DNA of 64,000 nucleotides, taken from NCBI RefSeq assembly GCF_001949145.1, contig NW_019091470.1, positions 376,260 to 440,259 of the forward strand, given 5' to 3'. Below, one piece after another: positions 1 to 13,990 of this stretch (its first letter is position 1; each line of letters starts with the position of its first letter). This stretch comes from Acanthaster planci. Taxonomy: Eukaryota; Echinodermata; Asteroidea; Valvatida; Acanthasteridae. The notes beneath the pieces were generated by a model. The model had not been told where the DNA came from and did not search any database. It was given only the letters and a program-made list of their open reading frames with translations. The position numbers and the translations under genes are program-made.

Positions 1-1107
1 CCTCCTCTGACGAACACTAAATAACGAACTGCAACTCCATGAGGTTTTAAACTACAACTTCCACCACAATGAAATAGCAGAGAACAGAAAGCCAATAAAT
101 AAAATTAATTGGTCGATACAGATATAAAAACCCTACAATAATCCCTAAACACATCCACAACTGAAAGCCGTATATCTTCAGTTAAACATTTTGATTCCTA
201 CTTATCACCCCTTTTTTTCGTGATTGAAAATGGTAAGACTATGACTACCGATTCAGGGTTTTGCATTCAATTAATACGACCACTGTAAACCATGCAGCTT
301 GACATTAAAATTAAAATAATCTGATGCAAGAGGAATCCAATCCGAATGTGCCATGTCAAGCGTAAATGAACGTGAACATTGTAAAGGAAGTATAATTCCA
401 CGAAGAGCGAATCTGTTACAACGAAACGGCCAAGATTCAAGGAATTGCTTTTTTTTGGCACGGCCGAATTGAGTCAACGTCTTCGAATGCCTGAGAGGGA
501 GGACACACTCCGTGTCTGCAGACAAAAACTCAATGAATCCAGGACATCTCGTCCTTTAAACAGAAATCAAAATTAATGAACAGAAATCAAATCATTTGAC
601 AACACGTTTGGAAATTAAAACGACGCCCAAACCTTCTTTTAAACAAGATTTTGTAACGCGGTGGCCATTAAGTGATTTAACGAGGGAAATATGCCATCAG
701 CACATCCACATTTTCAATGTAAATATTTATGTTGATGTCGAGACAATAGCAGCGGACTCACTACTCATGCGCTTATTTAGCTGGAATTTATACTGGGATA
801 TACAAGTCTATTTTGAAAAAATCCCCCCCCCAAAAAAAATCAATGTTCATTATCTGCTCGGCGAGTGACGGCTGGGTCATCAACTTTAGTTGACAGAAAT
901 TAAAGAAAAGTTTGATTTGAAAGTCTTTTGAGAAAACGAGCGAAAGGCATAATACTCTAATACCGAGTTTCAAGTAGATATTATGCAAATCGACGTGACT
1001 TAATATAAAGGGGTTAGTAGCACTTTGTCTCTGGTGGACCAAGATGACTTTTTGTTTGTAAAACAGATTTTGTGGGTTTTTTATCATATTGAGATAAGCG
1101 CACTTAC
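1..1107 (-). other. Presumed first intron of otp (partial)
   Basis: On the minus strand this sequence follows the donor GTAAGT of the exon at 1108-1258 and runs to the window edge. It is AT-rich and I see no second exon or homeobox in it. A C-run followed by an A-run lies at about 823-838. If the upstream exon is otp, the homeobox exons lie beyond position 1. Confidence 0.45.
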
Positions 1108-1258
1108 AGTGATTGACCGGTGAGGGGACCATCTTTCCACTGAGTACCGTATGAGACAGCATCGCATCGGAGGGCACGTGCATGACGCCCGCGTGGTCCA
1201 GTACCCGCTCCATGTCCGTCAGGGAGGTGTCCGGCGAGCTCAGTCGCAGTCCGTTCAT
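1108..1258 (-). CDS. otp: Probable first coding exon of homeobox gene orthopedia (partial)
   Basis: Seen: a minus-strand reading frame of 50 codons plus one base ends at a consensus donor (CACT|GTAAGT, intron starting at 1107). Two in-frame starts are possible, ATG at 1258 and ATG at 1213; the second opens with MERVLDHAGVMH and the peptide later contains MLSHTVL and ends MVPSPVNH. Known: Otp is a paired-like homeodomain transcription factor for neuroendocrine and hypothalamic-type neurons (skeletal patterning in sea urchin), and human OTP begins MLSH. Context: in human, as I recall, TBCA lies just upstream of OTP on the same strand; here TBCA (31295-34084, minus) is also upstream of this exon on the same strand. 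No homeodomain is in the window, so the identity rests on the short peptide, the clean donor and synteny. Alternative: first exon of another gene. I place moderate trust in otp and higher trust in it being a real exon. Confidence 0.58.
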
Positions 1259-4228
1259 TTGGCCGACTGATCAACAACTAATCAGTCTTTGCCTTCAAAG
1301 AAAAAGGTATATCCCCCTCCTGAAATCACGGCCGGTCCCCTCGTACGTCCAACGCACGTCCAAACGTCACGCGACGAGTGCTGGCGTTGATTTTTTTTAT
1401 GCGCCGTGTCGGCCTGCGCCATTGGAGCTCCGCTGGAACTAACGAGCGGTGTAATTGGCCGTCGCTGAGATAATGAACACGCCGAGCCGGCCAAGAAGGG
1501 CTCTGATTGGCCAATCCCCGACGCGCTGTAGCAACACTAGTTGTAACAAGTGGTTGACAAATTGACAGACACGTCTGATAGTGCGTGATGTGATTATAAT
1601 TCACATTATTGATATCTATCTCCCCAACAAAGAGAATTCTGGAGTAAATAAGCCCCCGGCTTTGTTATTTTGTTTCTCTCCAGCGCCCGGTATAATTATT
1701 GTAACGATCACTGGTTGCGTTATCGTTTTTATAATTTAGCTCATTACGCGGGCATATTTGTTTTTGCCCGGGCAGCACAATGGCCGCTGGCCGGCTTTAT
1801 TTGCAGTGCCCATTGTCTCAGACGGATGACCAGGCAAGAGATCCAGAGGCCGACGAGACTGGGGCGCATTGTCGGTCTTTGGCGAGCGGAAACACAGCGT
1901 CCATGCAGCGCTTGCTAAAGAAACAAGAGCGCGTGGGATCGCGGTGGAGTTTTCTTAAGGCGGCAGGCCTCGTTTCATTAACTCTGCGCTCTCCTCGCGC
2001 GGCTAGACATTGTCTTTGCCGTCCTCAATTCTTCCCAAAACAGCGGGTCATTCCCCCCGCCCTTTAGAGGGAGAAAATGAAACACCAATTAAAATTCTTT
2101 AAGAGGAAATTAAAAAAGCAGTACATAGTTGCCGGCCGTGCTGGCTATTATTCCCCCCTTCCGAACCGATTAATGTATCCGACCGGCCACATTCGGGTCG
2201 CAAGCACCGATGTTTATCTTTCTAGAGAGCGAAGGCGGAAAATGTTATTCTCCTACTTCGTTGCCAAGTCAGAGATTTTTTGGTTCGCCGCCACTCTACC
2301 CTCTAAAATCCATCAGTTCTGGGCGTTTGGAGGCAACAATCGGCCTTAACATTATCCCCTGACAGTGGCCATCGTCAGGCGATTTGTTGCGGTCCAACGG
2401 ACAATGTTCTTTCAGAGGACGAGACTCAAGGCCGGCCATTTTTCGTTTTTAACAGTCATTGCACAAACTGAAGCTTCTTTGAATCATTCAGGTGACTCCC
2501 CGGTCTAAAATGAGATTTGATTCAAGCTAATTGTATCAAAATAGGCTTACTATGACAGACCTTTTCACTGTGAATGAATCGCTCGCAGGCCTGTGCCTGC
2601 TTGTAAACTCACTGGAAATTTTCCCCTTGAGACCGTCTCACAAGAAATAACCATCATGTTCATTGTGAGGTTTATCACAAGATATTTCAATTGCATTTTG
2701 GGAATTTTTAACTCCCCCCCCAAAAAAAAAATCAGTCACGCCATGTTATGTTTTCTTGCAGCCTTTCCCGATTCGGGCATGCACCTTTTCGTGTTGCCGC
2801 CCAAACTACACGATCACCGAGACCTTATAGCGAAGATATCAGTGCTGGTAGTATAAATGTTCGAACCAAACTGCCGAGTTACTGTTGTTCTCTTTCGGCA
2901 TGTGGTATACCATCGAGATCTTTGCTGTCACTCTCGTCTCTAGTTTCTTCATCATAGCCCCATCGTGATCGTCACGATCCCCATCGACGGTATCGGTTCA
3001 GTACTCTCATTATGAGGGAAATCCCCCAACATTCTACCATATTCTTCAACCAGCCAAGAAAAAAAAACAGCGACCACGAGCGAATAAAATCAGTCTGCTC
3101 AAATGAAGTAATCCGATCAGGTTTGTAGCAATCATTATGTCTAATAAAATAAAGAAACACCGAGAAATTGTATTCAATTCATTAAGTCTGTCTAACTAAT
3201 TTATACACTTAGTTGCGACAAAGTATCTTCATCAAAGATAATAGCAACCTCAAACTATTCATTAATGCAGTGAGCGGTTGCGATATAGGCAGAAGCACAA
3301 ATATTACGTAACCCTCGTCCATTTTGCGTCGCTGTATTGACATCAACGTACGATACTCCGAATGTAGGACGCTAGAGGATCAAATGCATGCATTTCAACA
3401 GTAATTTATGACATTCGGTTTGAGCACTGACGGCGAAGCACTGCATGGTGAAAATCTGTTGTAAAAATAGTCATGATCCGTATTGAACACAGTGGGAACA
3501 TTCATACATTTTGGAATGTGCCTCTGACAAAATTCAAAATAGTGAAACAAAGGACAACATGTTGTAGAGTAAAATTCATCCTGAATTTTGATTGGAATCG
3601 TTTAAAAAGGAGCCCTTTCAAAGGAAGCTCGAGTGAAATTTGATCCACTGGGGCGAAGAATTTTCACTTGAGTTCGTCTGGTCCCTATAGTTTCAGTCGG
3701 AGGGAGTGAATTTTCAATCCAATAAAGTGAATTTTCAGTCTTTGGACTGTGATGACATGGGTTATATTTAAACGACAACTTTGAAGAAGGCCGAGGGAAG
3801 AGAAAGGTCGCCTCTCAGAAACATCCATAGAGAGTAAATCAATTTTTGTAACACCAAAATAGATAATAAAAACAGAACTTTCACTGAATTGAGGGATTCG
3901 TTGACGTCCACATTGATTTTTCAGAATGTGATGTACACTATATAACTTTTTATAACATTTTATTTGCAAAAAAAATATTACGTTTCAATAGTGGTCGTGT
4001 GGGCGCACGTATGGCGCTCAAAGATGATTTCATCAAAGTAAAAATATACAGTGTCTAAAATATTCCCCCCCTCACACACAACAAAAAAATTAAGGGTATG
4101 TTTTCACACGGTAACTCCTCAAATGACGGTATCAGCGTGTGGAGTCACGGACTGGGGCGAATTTCTTGATTTTTTTTCCTTAACTGCTTGGCGTCGCGGA
4201 CGGGAACGTTGAAGAACGCACGCAAAAA

Positions 4229-4246
4229 ATATATATATATATATAT
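4229..4246. repeat. (AT)9 microsatellite
   Basis: Eighteen bases of perfect alternating AT follow a short A-run. A simple dinucleotide repeat with no gene nearby. Confidence 0.9.
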
Positions 4247-7200
4247 GCATAGATGGGGAGCGAACTGCGTAGGGAAATTTGCATCCCGCATGCACTGCCC
4301 ACGTCCCGAGTCGCTGGCATGGTGATGCAGTCGGCCCTGTCAACCTCAGTTAGCTCCCGCGCCGCACCACGCGCCGTCACTTTGTCGCCATGGAGACGCA
4401 ACCGGTAAAATCTCTCCCCCACTACTCTCTCTCCCCCTCTTTCTCTCCCCCTCTGTCCTCCTCCTTGATCCTGCGTGTGTCGGGAGCGAGAGTCCGTTCT
4501 ATTTGGGCTGATTTCCCCCTCCGTGTTGCTATTTATTAGCGTGTTGATCAGGTCGTTTATACTGTTGATCAAGGTATATTGTGAAGTTGGGGTCCCTGGC
4601 AGTTAAACTGCGCGCGGCCTAATCGCGTTTGCAAATTAGCGGCGAATTCTCTGCCTAACAAGACCAAGTATTCGTTAACTAAAGACGCATGCTGCACATT
4701 AGAGGCCCGAATTGGTTAAACAAAGTTTGATGGGGGGCATTTGCGCGAGTTAAATCAAGGAAAACAGATTGTTTGATTCATTCTTAAGAGTAATGAATTT
4801 GTAACAGAAGCCCTTGTTACCAATTTGGATGAAGGTACGTGAGTTTATGCAACTAAAAAACCCCACTAAATGACAGATTAACCGACTGATTCCCCAGCAG
4901 ACACCAAAAACAAAACAAGAAAAAATCCGTAATCGTCAGTCAAATAGCTGAGTAATTATTTACAACGAACTCTTCATGATTCACAATTATTATTACTTGA
5001 CCTATACACAAAATACGTAGCAGTTGTCAATAAATATTATGATAAAAAACAGCTTCCAGACTGGCTTGACAACTGTATTTTTCATGTTACTCCAATTACA
5101 GACAAGTGGCTTAAAAACAATCAGTCAGTTTTCAGTTGCACGATGTTGTAATTCATTACCTCATTACAACGATGACGACATGACTAATGCTGAAAGATTG
5201 TGCCAGAAAATTGTTAATTTTAAGAAAACAAATTCGAAACAGGACGCAGACTGCAGTCTAGTCGTACAGCTCGAAGCAGGTTTTAACCCTAAAAAGGGTC
5301 GGGCTTTTCAGATCATCTCGGGGCCAAGGGAAGCGGATTCCACCCCCTAAAACTCGGCTTTCTCACGCCCTCTTCCTTTAAAAACCTAGCATTGCATATC
5401 AAGACGCTGGTTATCAGGGCATCTGTGAAGTTTCAATTCAATCTGACATAATGGTTTTGCTGTTATGATCATGTGAACTCAACCAATCTACCTCTCACCA
5501 GCAGGCTTTCACGTTACGTATACATTGTATGGAATAGGCTGGTCAAGGAGACGGTATTACTGTGTTGGTACGTGCTTTCTTCATCCGAAACGCCTGTGCA
5601 TTTTGGTAAGACACAGCTTCCAATTGGTCAAAGGCAAGTAACGCGAGAGTACCACTTGTCTACGGTGGCAACACAGTATCTTTTGCTGATTCCGGTTACC
5701 GGCTTCAGCCAATGAGATATTGTCGTCCAGTTCGTTTGTACAGTTACATCTAAACTGGACAATTAAAGGATTTAGTGCAACAGCCATTTGAAATTGATGG
5801 CATGGTATTTTACTCAGAGTGACTGATGGTTTCACCACAATGCGTTTGAAAATTTACCATGGTTGGAGAATGAGTTGTCATTGTGTAAACTTGCTATAAA
5901 CCTGCAATTTAACTAGTGAAAATATTCAGGTGCAAAGAGCAGTTACCCAGATGCACTGAGAGTAAATTTGGATCTTGGTCGGGTTACAACAAAGCCAAGC
6001 GTCTTCCATCCAGCACAAACGATTGCATGAACGATATCGACTGCACGGGGGATCCGAGAGAAATTTCGAGTGGAAACGATACCTCTACCGAGATTTTGTC
6101 TTCAACTGGAGCTTTGTCAATTGCCATCATCAGGCGATCGCGTGCGCAATGTGTGTAGAAATGAGATTACGAGAATGCACTGTGTTGAGTGTCGTCGTAT
6201 GGACAGTATTCTGCGCAAATCCATTAACGTCACTGTCACTTTGGTCCTGCTAGAAAAGTTCGTGATCACGTGCCACAAGTAGGCAGGAGTGTATCCTGCC
6301 CAGTATGTGCGGTTGGTGTAACTAGTCTTGTGCTCGAGAAAGATGCAAATTTGAATTGGTACGGGAGGCGAAGGGTTGAAATATAACAAGAGAAAGGCTG
6401 ACAAACATTGGTCCTCATTCATCACACGGAGGAATGACACACAAGTTCAATCTCTTCTCGTCACCAGGGCCCAAGTTGCACACGGATTCATATGGTTCTG
6501 ATTTCGGGGGTATAACTGCGGCTTGTGCCGTTTTATAAGCGGGTAATCCCCGCTTTTTGAACGCGGACCAGCCCCGGCGCTCGGCGCAGGGGGTTCTTAA
6601 CCAGGATTTGCCCAGCCCGATGTGATCCACCGAGAGCGCCGCTTTGGTAGTCTCCCGCTCGCGCTCTGCGCGGGCGAAAAGCAACCGAGCTTATTCACTT
6701 CCTTGGCAACCACCACCCCCCAAAAAAATGACTGTATCTGACAAATTTCTGACGGATATATGGCCATTTTACCCTCCCGTTAAAACACATGGAAGGAGTT
6801 ATTGGCAATAAATTGAGAGGGGGGATTGGGCACTGCTCCTCGCGTGCGCTTGACGACCTTGAAAGCCAGGTCTTATCCTCAGAAACGCCGGGCTCGCTTT
6901 GCTTCAGCTATACAATGCTGGAGCAGCGGTGTTGACAGGTAAACGGCGGGGGGGGTATGATTACTGCGTACCCTCTGGGTATCTCTTGGGATTGGATGGA
7001 AGTTGGCTGGGTAGTGATAACGTCATCACTACCCAAACATAATGATAACTGACTGTCTGCGATTGTCGTGATGAGTGATAATGCAGCAGTTTCATTGGTC
7101 GAATGATTTAGGAAATGGTACTTGTTTAAAGTAAGAAAAATAAGCTTTAACATCACTGAACAACTAAACTGTAAAAACGCCATTTCTTTCATAATTCGAG

Positions 7201-10200
7201 ATAGAGGTTAGTAAATTAGTAATGGATCTTACGACCGAGGAAAACGAAAAGAGTGGTAGCACCATTCACATTTATGCAAAAATCGAGGCAGTTTTTCCTA
7301 TCTCTTTCTCCACCAAAAAATCTATGAAGGAACTTTGTGTGAGAAATCTTTTTTTTTTGCCTGTCAAAAAAATTGCGCAAAACCATCTATTTTTTTCAGT
7401 ACAAAATGTGCCTTTTTTTCTGCTGTTTGGTTGTTGTTGAATGGAATTTCTGTGAACGAGGCAGCACTCCGGTGAGGAGGCGAAGGGCGAGAAGACAGAG
7501 CGAGGAGAGCACTCCACCGCCACTCCGTGTCTGCATCACCCGACCGCATTAATGCCGTACCCTCTGCCGCATTAAAATGAACCCTTCCAAACGGAGAGAT
7601 CATACCGAGACCTCCAGTTACCTGTCAACCCTCATCCACCCGGCCATCCATCGTTGAATTAGTCGCCGGCGAATCCGCGGCTCGGGCAGTGGAGCCCCAC
7701 TGCCCTGTACAACGGGGGAACGTGTTCTAATTTTAAAAATCAATTTCTTGCGAAGACGAAGGAAGGCCTTTTTTCTTGTTCTTTTTTTCTTTTCTCCTTC
7801 TTTTTTTTTTTTTTTTGCATTTTTTTGGTTGTGCGTGTGTGACACTGAGGTTTCAGGGAACGAAAGAGCGAGATTGGAGGGGGAGCCGGCGCATGGCTTG
7901 CCCGTCACAGGCTCGGAAGATACATGACTTCCCCTCACCGCGCGCGTATATTGCCCATGAAACCCCTGAGGCGATGGCTAAGCGACTAAAGCGATCCTGA
8001 CACGCAGAGTACGCCAGCTACCGGCACTCTACGTGCGTAGCAGCCTCACACGACTCTCTCTCGCCCTGTGTAAATGCAAAGGACCAGAAACCATCCAACC
8101 AGCTCAGAAACAGACAGAAAAGAAGAAAACAGGGGGAAAATGCCATCAACAGCTAGCCCGACCCCGCCGGCTCATTTCCGCGATGCGAGAATGCAGGAGT
8201 CTCGCAATGGCTCAGCCCCAGCGCGGTGAAAAAGCACGTGGTGCACGGAGCCTCAGGGCCGGGAAACCGGGAAACGGTTACTGGCTCACGTGGACCGCGC
8301 AGAAAGTCCTCCTCATCACACACACAAAATGACCCTCCGGGAAAAAAAAAACCCAGAAAAACTGGTCGCGCGATACTTTTTTTCTGTGATCAGTTTCATT
8401 TTTCCAGTTCAGTGAAAGTGTTCTAATCCTGAGGGTAGACGGGTTACTTTCGCAGGGTGTTTGACTTTTAGTCGTCCCTCGTTTTTTTTTTTATGTTATC
8501 ACCCTGGTCGATTTCAAGACCAATTTTCCGCATATTTTGAATGGTGTAAACAGATTTTTAAGAGAGCATCCGCTGAAGTCGTTTCCTGTGTACGGAATTT
8601 GGTACGTCATTTGAAAAGTGCATTTGGACCTTAATTTGCTTGCGTAAATAACCATCATTTAATTTGCCACATTGGCGTGCTTTTTGAGAGATTTGTCGTC
8701 AAATGTTAATTGCATTTTGTTTCAAAATCAGAAAAGAAGATAATCCGGATTTTTAAGAAATTGAATTATAAACAGTCAAATAGAATTCGTATATCAATTG
8801 ATAGTTATACTGAGAAGTAGCTGTTTGACAAAATGGTTTTGATTTCTCATCAAATGGGGTTTTTGTCCTGCCGGTGTTTTCTATTAGTGAACCTTTTGTG
8901 TTTTATCCTGGTGCTTTCAACCAGGCGGGAGGTACGCCACGAGCAAAGACTAACCCAAAGAGATGCCATGACTGCGCTGGCATAACGCTTGCGTGCGTTA
9001 TAAGCTCGACGCGCACGCACTGTTTAGCAAGTCACAGCACCCCTATTCTCGAGGTATGTAACGTGCGCGCACTAGCTTCCCCTACGCGTTCGGTGTTATC
9101 GCAGTCATGGCCTATAATTCTGTTAGTCGAATTGAGTTCCAAAGTTTCTTTGTGAGAATCCACATGCAAACGAGATATCTTAAATTCACATGAAAAGAAG
9201 GTCTCCTAACCTGTATCTTGCAATTGGCTCAACGGTGAAATTCCTTTTTTTTTTCCTATCTGTATTTTCTCCTTACCGGAAAAAAGCTCGTTTTTGCACA
9301 CCATGCAATCCCCGTGGGCAAAGTTTAGAGGCAAGAAATAAATCCGTTCGGCCAATCGTCTTGTTTTTCGCTTCTGACACTAAGTGTAATTCCTCCAGCA
9401 ACTGCTCAGTAAATCTAAGAGGAAATGGCACGCGAATCCGGGGCACTGTGGAGAGGAAACGAGGCGAAATGCAGCAACTAGGGACAATTCGTCGTCAGTG
9501 ATTACTGAAATGGAATATTTTGGGGACGGAAAAACTTGCCACAGACTTGGCGGCGACTCGGCGGCGACGTGCGGGGACAGTGCATGGGCTGTGCAGGCAC
9601 GTTACGCCCTTGATAATGTCTCCCCCCTAACCGGCACTTAATATTTTCGTCTGAGCACCGTGAAATGCGAGCCAAGGTCATGGCGACGGGAAAAGTTGCG
9701 ATTGCTGTTAGTGAGTCCAGGTCACGAAGGGCAGATGTGTCAGGAACCAAAAATGAACAATTTTGTGCTTGAAGGCAAACTTTCACAATTGCAACCCAAA
9801 AAGTGACAAAATCTGCGGTAGCATCCTAATGTGAAAACATATTTTGAGGGTTTTTCCTGGAGATGATCTGATCAAAGCGAGCTGACCGAACATTTTGGGC
9901 ACGGGGGTTGGTCCGAGTATCGCACCTAGTTATATATAACTCATCAATGATACTATTAAAGTCTTTCAAGGGTGTAATGACTACTCACTATCAGATGCCA
10001 CGAGTCAGGCCAAATTTATCCCGTAGGGGAGACTACTGTCCAGGCCCGGGGGGGGGCAGGGCCGGGGCGATTGGAGGTATGATACCACTAGCAATTCGAC
10101 TGTGTCGTCTACTCCAACAGCGAGTTACACCAAATCAAATTACACGAAAACTAAGCATTTTCCATTTTCAAGGAAATCTACAAACTACGCGTTTTACGAT

Positions 10201-13200
10201 GACATTTTGAGCAACAGTTAGAAAAAGGTCACTAGCGTGACAGTATCAGCACCACTGGGGATGATTTTGAGTATTATTTTCTCTAGAATGCATTTATTTT
10301 GTGTAATGTACGTGTACTTGTGCTATCTTGAGGTCAGTTGAGCTAGGTTCCCGAGTTGTCAGTAACACTTCCCGAATGACAAATCGGTTAATAACGCGGG
10401 CTCCGGTGAACGAGGTTCCTATAGCGATTTTGTAGGCGTCAATGCGACGGTGACAAGCCTATGGCTCATTGTGGAGACGGATTTCAGCATAATTTTTTGT
10501 ATTAGGACCAAGGTATGGCAGAAAGTGTCCAATTTTAATTTCGGTTTCATGAAATTATGCATGCAGATGATCAATAGGGCCTTATTTGTGTCTAGGATCT
10601 AGACTTGTAGTATGCCGATGCTTCGGTAAAGTGATTTTTGCATTCCGTCCACAAACAGATCAAATACTTTTTCCTGCAAGTTGAGTACATTTGCAGCTCG
10701 GATGAATATTCGCGTGAGTTTTTTTGGGACGAATTAGAATTCGTGAAAGGTCACTGACACATTCTCATTTGTGTCAAGAAAAAGACCGCCCAACGCCCTC
10801 CAGTGGCTGAGTTTGGTCGAACGTCTGCCCTCCCCCCGTCGTTGGATGATCTTACTCGATCTTTCAAAGTAGAAACGTTTAACTGCCACTTAGCAATACA
10901 TTTTCGTCCAGCTATAATTTCATACATTACACGACCTTCACTCCTCCGTCCTGGGACAAAAGACAGTTACAGGCTTTGCTTCGGGCGAAAGAAAATGCTC
11001 AGAGATAGCTTCCGCAGGAGTTTAATCTATTGGTTATAAGTTCAAGCTATACATTACACGGAAGGAAAGTTCAGCTCAGCTCATATTGTGCGCGCTCAAA
11101 CCTCAACGTTAGCGTGGAAAGTCCGTGTTGTTACATTAAGGCACTAGCCATCTCCGATTATTCGGGCATTGTTGGCATTTAAAGCCGGCTGAGCGTGGTG
11201 CCAATGATATGAAAACACCGAGGAGAGAATCGATCGATCTTCCAGAAAGTAAAGGGACCCGAAATGACGGGATTCATGAGCTTGGAAGTGTCGGGCCGGC
11301 TGACTTAAAGCCGAACAACTGCTTACAGCTCAGGTTAATTAGAGTGCAAATAGTAGGAAATTCGACCCTCGCATTAAGACCGATCACACTAAAACGAAGC
11401 GAAGCGGCAAGGGTGGTAAGTAATGGTGTGCTTGAACACTAGTAACGTGACAGTCATCAGCCAAATCTACACCGTCCGCTGGATTTGTAAACGAACGTTA
11501 GTTCTGATCGTCAAAACTCCGATTTTACACGCTCTCTGGAAATTGTTCCATTGTCCTCGGAGTTTGGATTATGTAACTTTTTCCAGAATACCATAAGAAT
11601 TTTCCGCGATTTATCAACAAAATGTGATAGAGACTGGCACACATCAGCGTTCTGGAGGAGTGGTGATTGATGTAACGTAAAATGATGCAAATAAGGGACT
11701 ATATGTTATGCCCTGTAGTAATGAACTTGTAACATGCATTCGTCCAAGGCACCAGGCTGTATGTTACTTTATGTGCTGTGATGAAGCATTCGCTCCCAAT
11801 ATACACAAACACATTTTTCAATCATTACATGTAATACGTCGAAAATGATTTTCCCCCATCTGGCATTGCTGGTGTCCTGCTGAACATTATCTTTGTATAG
11901 GGCGAATTGATTTAGGCCTACACTAATCTACTGACACATTCCGTAACTTTATAGTGTCAAAATAATAGCAAAGACAAAATGAAGGTGACTATTTTATAGA
12001 AATGCTGTTTGAATGTTGATGCTTTGCTACTGCTGAAGTTAACTGCTCTTTAAATTATTTGTTTTTCCAGGATAAAAAAACTAGAGATTTGTAGTGGTTA
12101 ATTTTTCCCTGTCAAAATATTCCAGCAATTTAAATCGCTCATACTTTTTTAAAGATTAGCCCTTCGCGAGAAGGAGCGGCAAAGGCATTCAACGAACGTC
12201 AAGATTTGAATAATTTGCTACATCGCACAACTTCGTGGACTGTTTTCACTTCCTGTCCCGTAAATCAAGAAAGTTGCATTTATTTCACCGCATGCGGAAC
12301 TCTTGGAAATTTACGCCCTACGCCGACCACTATACCCCCCCCCTCCGTGAGTCATAAGGTTTAAGCGGGCCCGTCGCGGATGAGTCGGTGCATACTCGGC
12401 TCAACCGCGTCTGGGCCGAGCGCCAACCCGGGAGAATTTCATTAGTGGGCGCAGTGAGTCGTCTAACACTAGAACTACCGTATTTCCACCCCCTGCGGCG
12501 ATTTCCAACCAGAAAGGAAGGATGGAAGGCGAAAAGAGGGGGGGGGGTTAGAAAGCAGGAGCCAAGAGATTGATATAGTCTATATTGGCATATTCTGGAC
12601 GCAGTGTCATATAGTGGTCTATGGATATAGGCGGCTTTCCGGCGCTTCATATCCAGTGCCAGCGTGATGCTAAAAGCCCTCTTTTCCGATCGACGAGAGA
12701 ACTATGATATTTCCTGTTTGGCGGAGGAGGCTCCTCCAGCGGTGCACTGAGGGACAGACTCGCCCCCGCTGTCTATGCCGTCGATTCTCGGCGCTGCCTC
12801 GGCCGCGTAGTGTGGGATCTGGTCCGGGGAACCATTGTTGTTCTTCGCCCGCTGGTCCATTTCGCGATGACGTGAAGTGATACAGTGTCAGCCTCCCCGC
12901 CTCAAGATATAGACCCGAACACGGAGCGCTTTTCTTCCAGAGGGGAGGGATTACGCGAATAATCTGACGATGAAATCCGCGAGCGATCGGCAGAGAAAGT
13001 GTCATTTTTAGAGCCACTTTTACAGTGGTCTTGAAAGGACATCCTTAGGGTGGAAATACAATATTTGAAGTTTCTGTTCCAGCATTTCAGAATTAATATT
13101 CTTAAATTGCTTTGAGATATTTATATGTTTTCATTCGATAATAATGCAATTACAAACCAAAACCTACCAGTTATTACAAGACTTGTTGGGGCATGTCCTA

Positions 13201-13739
13201 TATCAACTCCCGGTCCCCGGCCAAGTCAGTTTGCAGGGTACTGTTTTCCATAATTAACTTGCCTTTAAAGTAATTTGACATAAAGACAACCGAACTCTAG
13301 ATTTAAGCCGCAGTGCAATAGTTTCGATAGCTTTTAAGCAGAAAACAAAGGTTGTCGCGAACATTATTGATAAATAAATGTAAACCGAAGGAGTGACAGC
13401 TTTGCTTCTTTTCACGTAGTACATGTATATCTCACACTCCTGCTGGGCATAATTTTGAAAACCTGCGTGATGCTACCAAAATGAGAGGTGACTGATTGAA
13501 ATGGCGGATACCTGCAGGTCTGCGTCACAGATGGAAACATTTCGGAAGTTATTTCAAAATATCCATTAAGTCTACAATGCACAATTGCATTAATGAAAAA
13601 CAGCGAGCATGGGTTTAAAAATTGCAACAAATGAGCAATAATGACGCCATAAACTTGGACATGACTTTCTGGAAACATCAGGTTAGCCATAAAGCGCTAG
13701 ATTATGGATATTGTTTTAATGCGGGCCTTTTCAATTACG

Positions 13740-13990
13740 CTTATGACTTTCCATGGGGTAGAGGGAGGGAGGATGTCATTTGGTATGCGAGGGGGCGACA
13801 GCATTATACCTTTGCAGCGGCTAATTAATGCAGGGCCATCTCCCGTCAGAGTTAATCGACGTCGAGTTACGTTCTCCCTCGCTGGGACCGGAAGAGCCCG
13901 CAAATTAAAAGCATTTCCGCCCGTGTTCGGTTCGAAGGGACTCAGAAGTCGAATAAAAGGAGGAATTCGGAACGGACGAGGCCGATGAAG
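13740..13990. promoter_or_regulatory. Candidate enhancer island (homeodomain-site rich)
   Basis: This CpG-containing block in the desert carries several TAAT-type homeodomain cores, including CTAATTAATG near 13820 and AAATTAAAAGC near 13902, between purine-rich segments, and lacks coding signal. The composition resembles conserved non-coding elements near developmental genes, but motif presence alone is weak evidence; only cross-species alignment could establish it. Confidence 0.22.

Noticed and set aside
788-1107. Extension of the otp-like exon frame past the donor
   Set aside because: A perfect GTAAGT donor interrupts at 1107 and the downstream peptide is F, N and K rich like translated AT-rich intron.
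1726-1733. Minus-strand TATAAAAA as the otp TATA box
   Set aside because: It would imply an unusually long leader and puts the CCAAT palindrome at 1506-1515 downstream of the start; could be chance.
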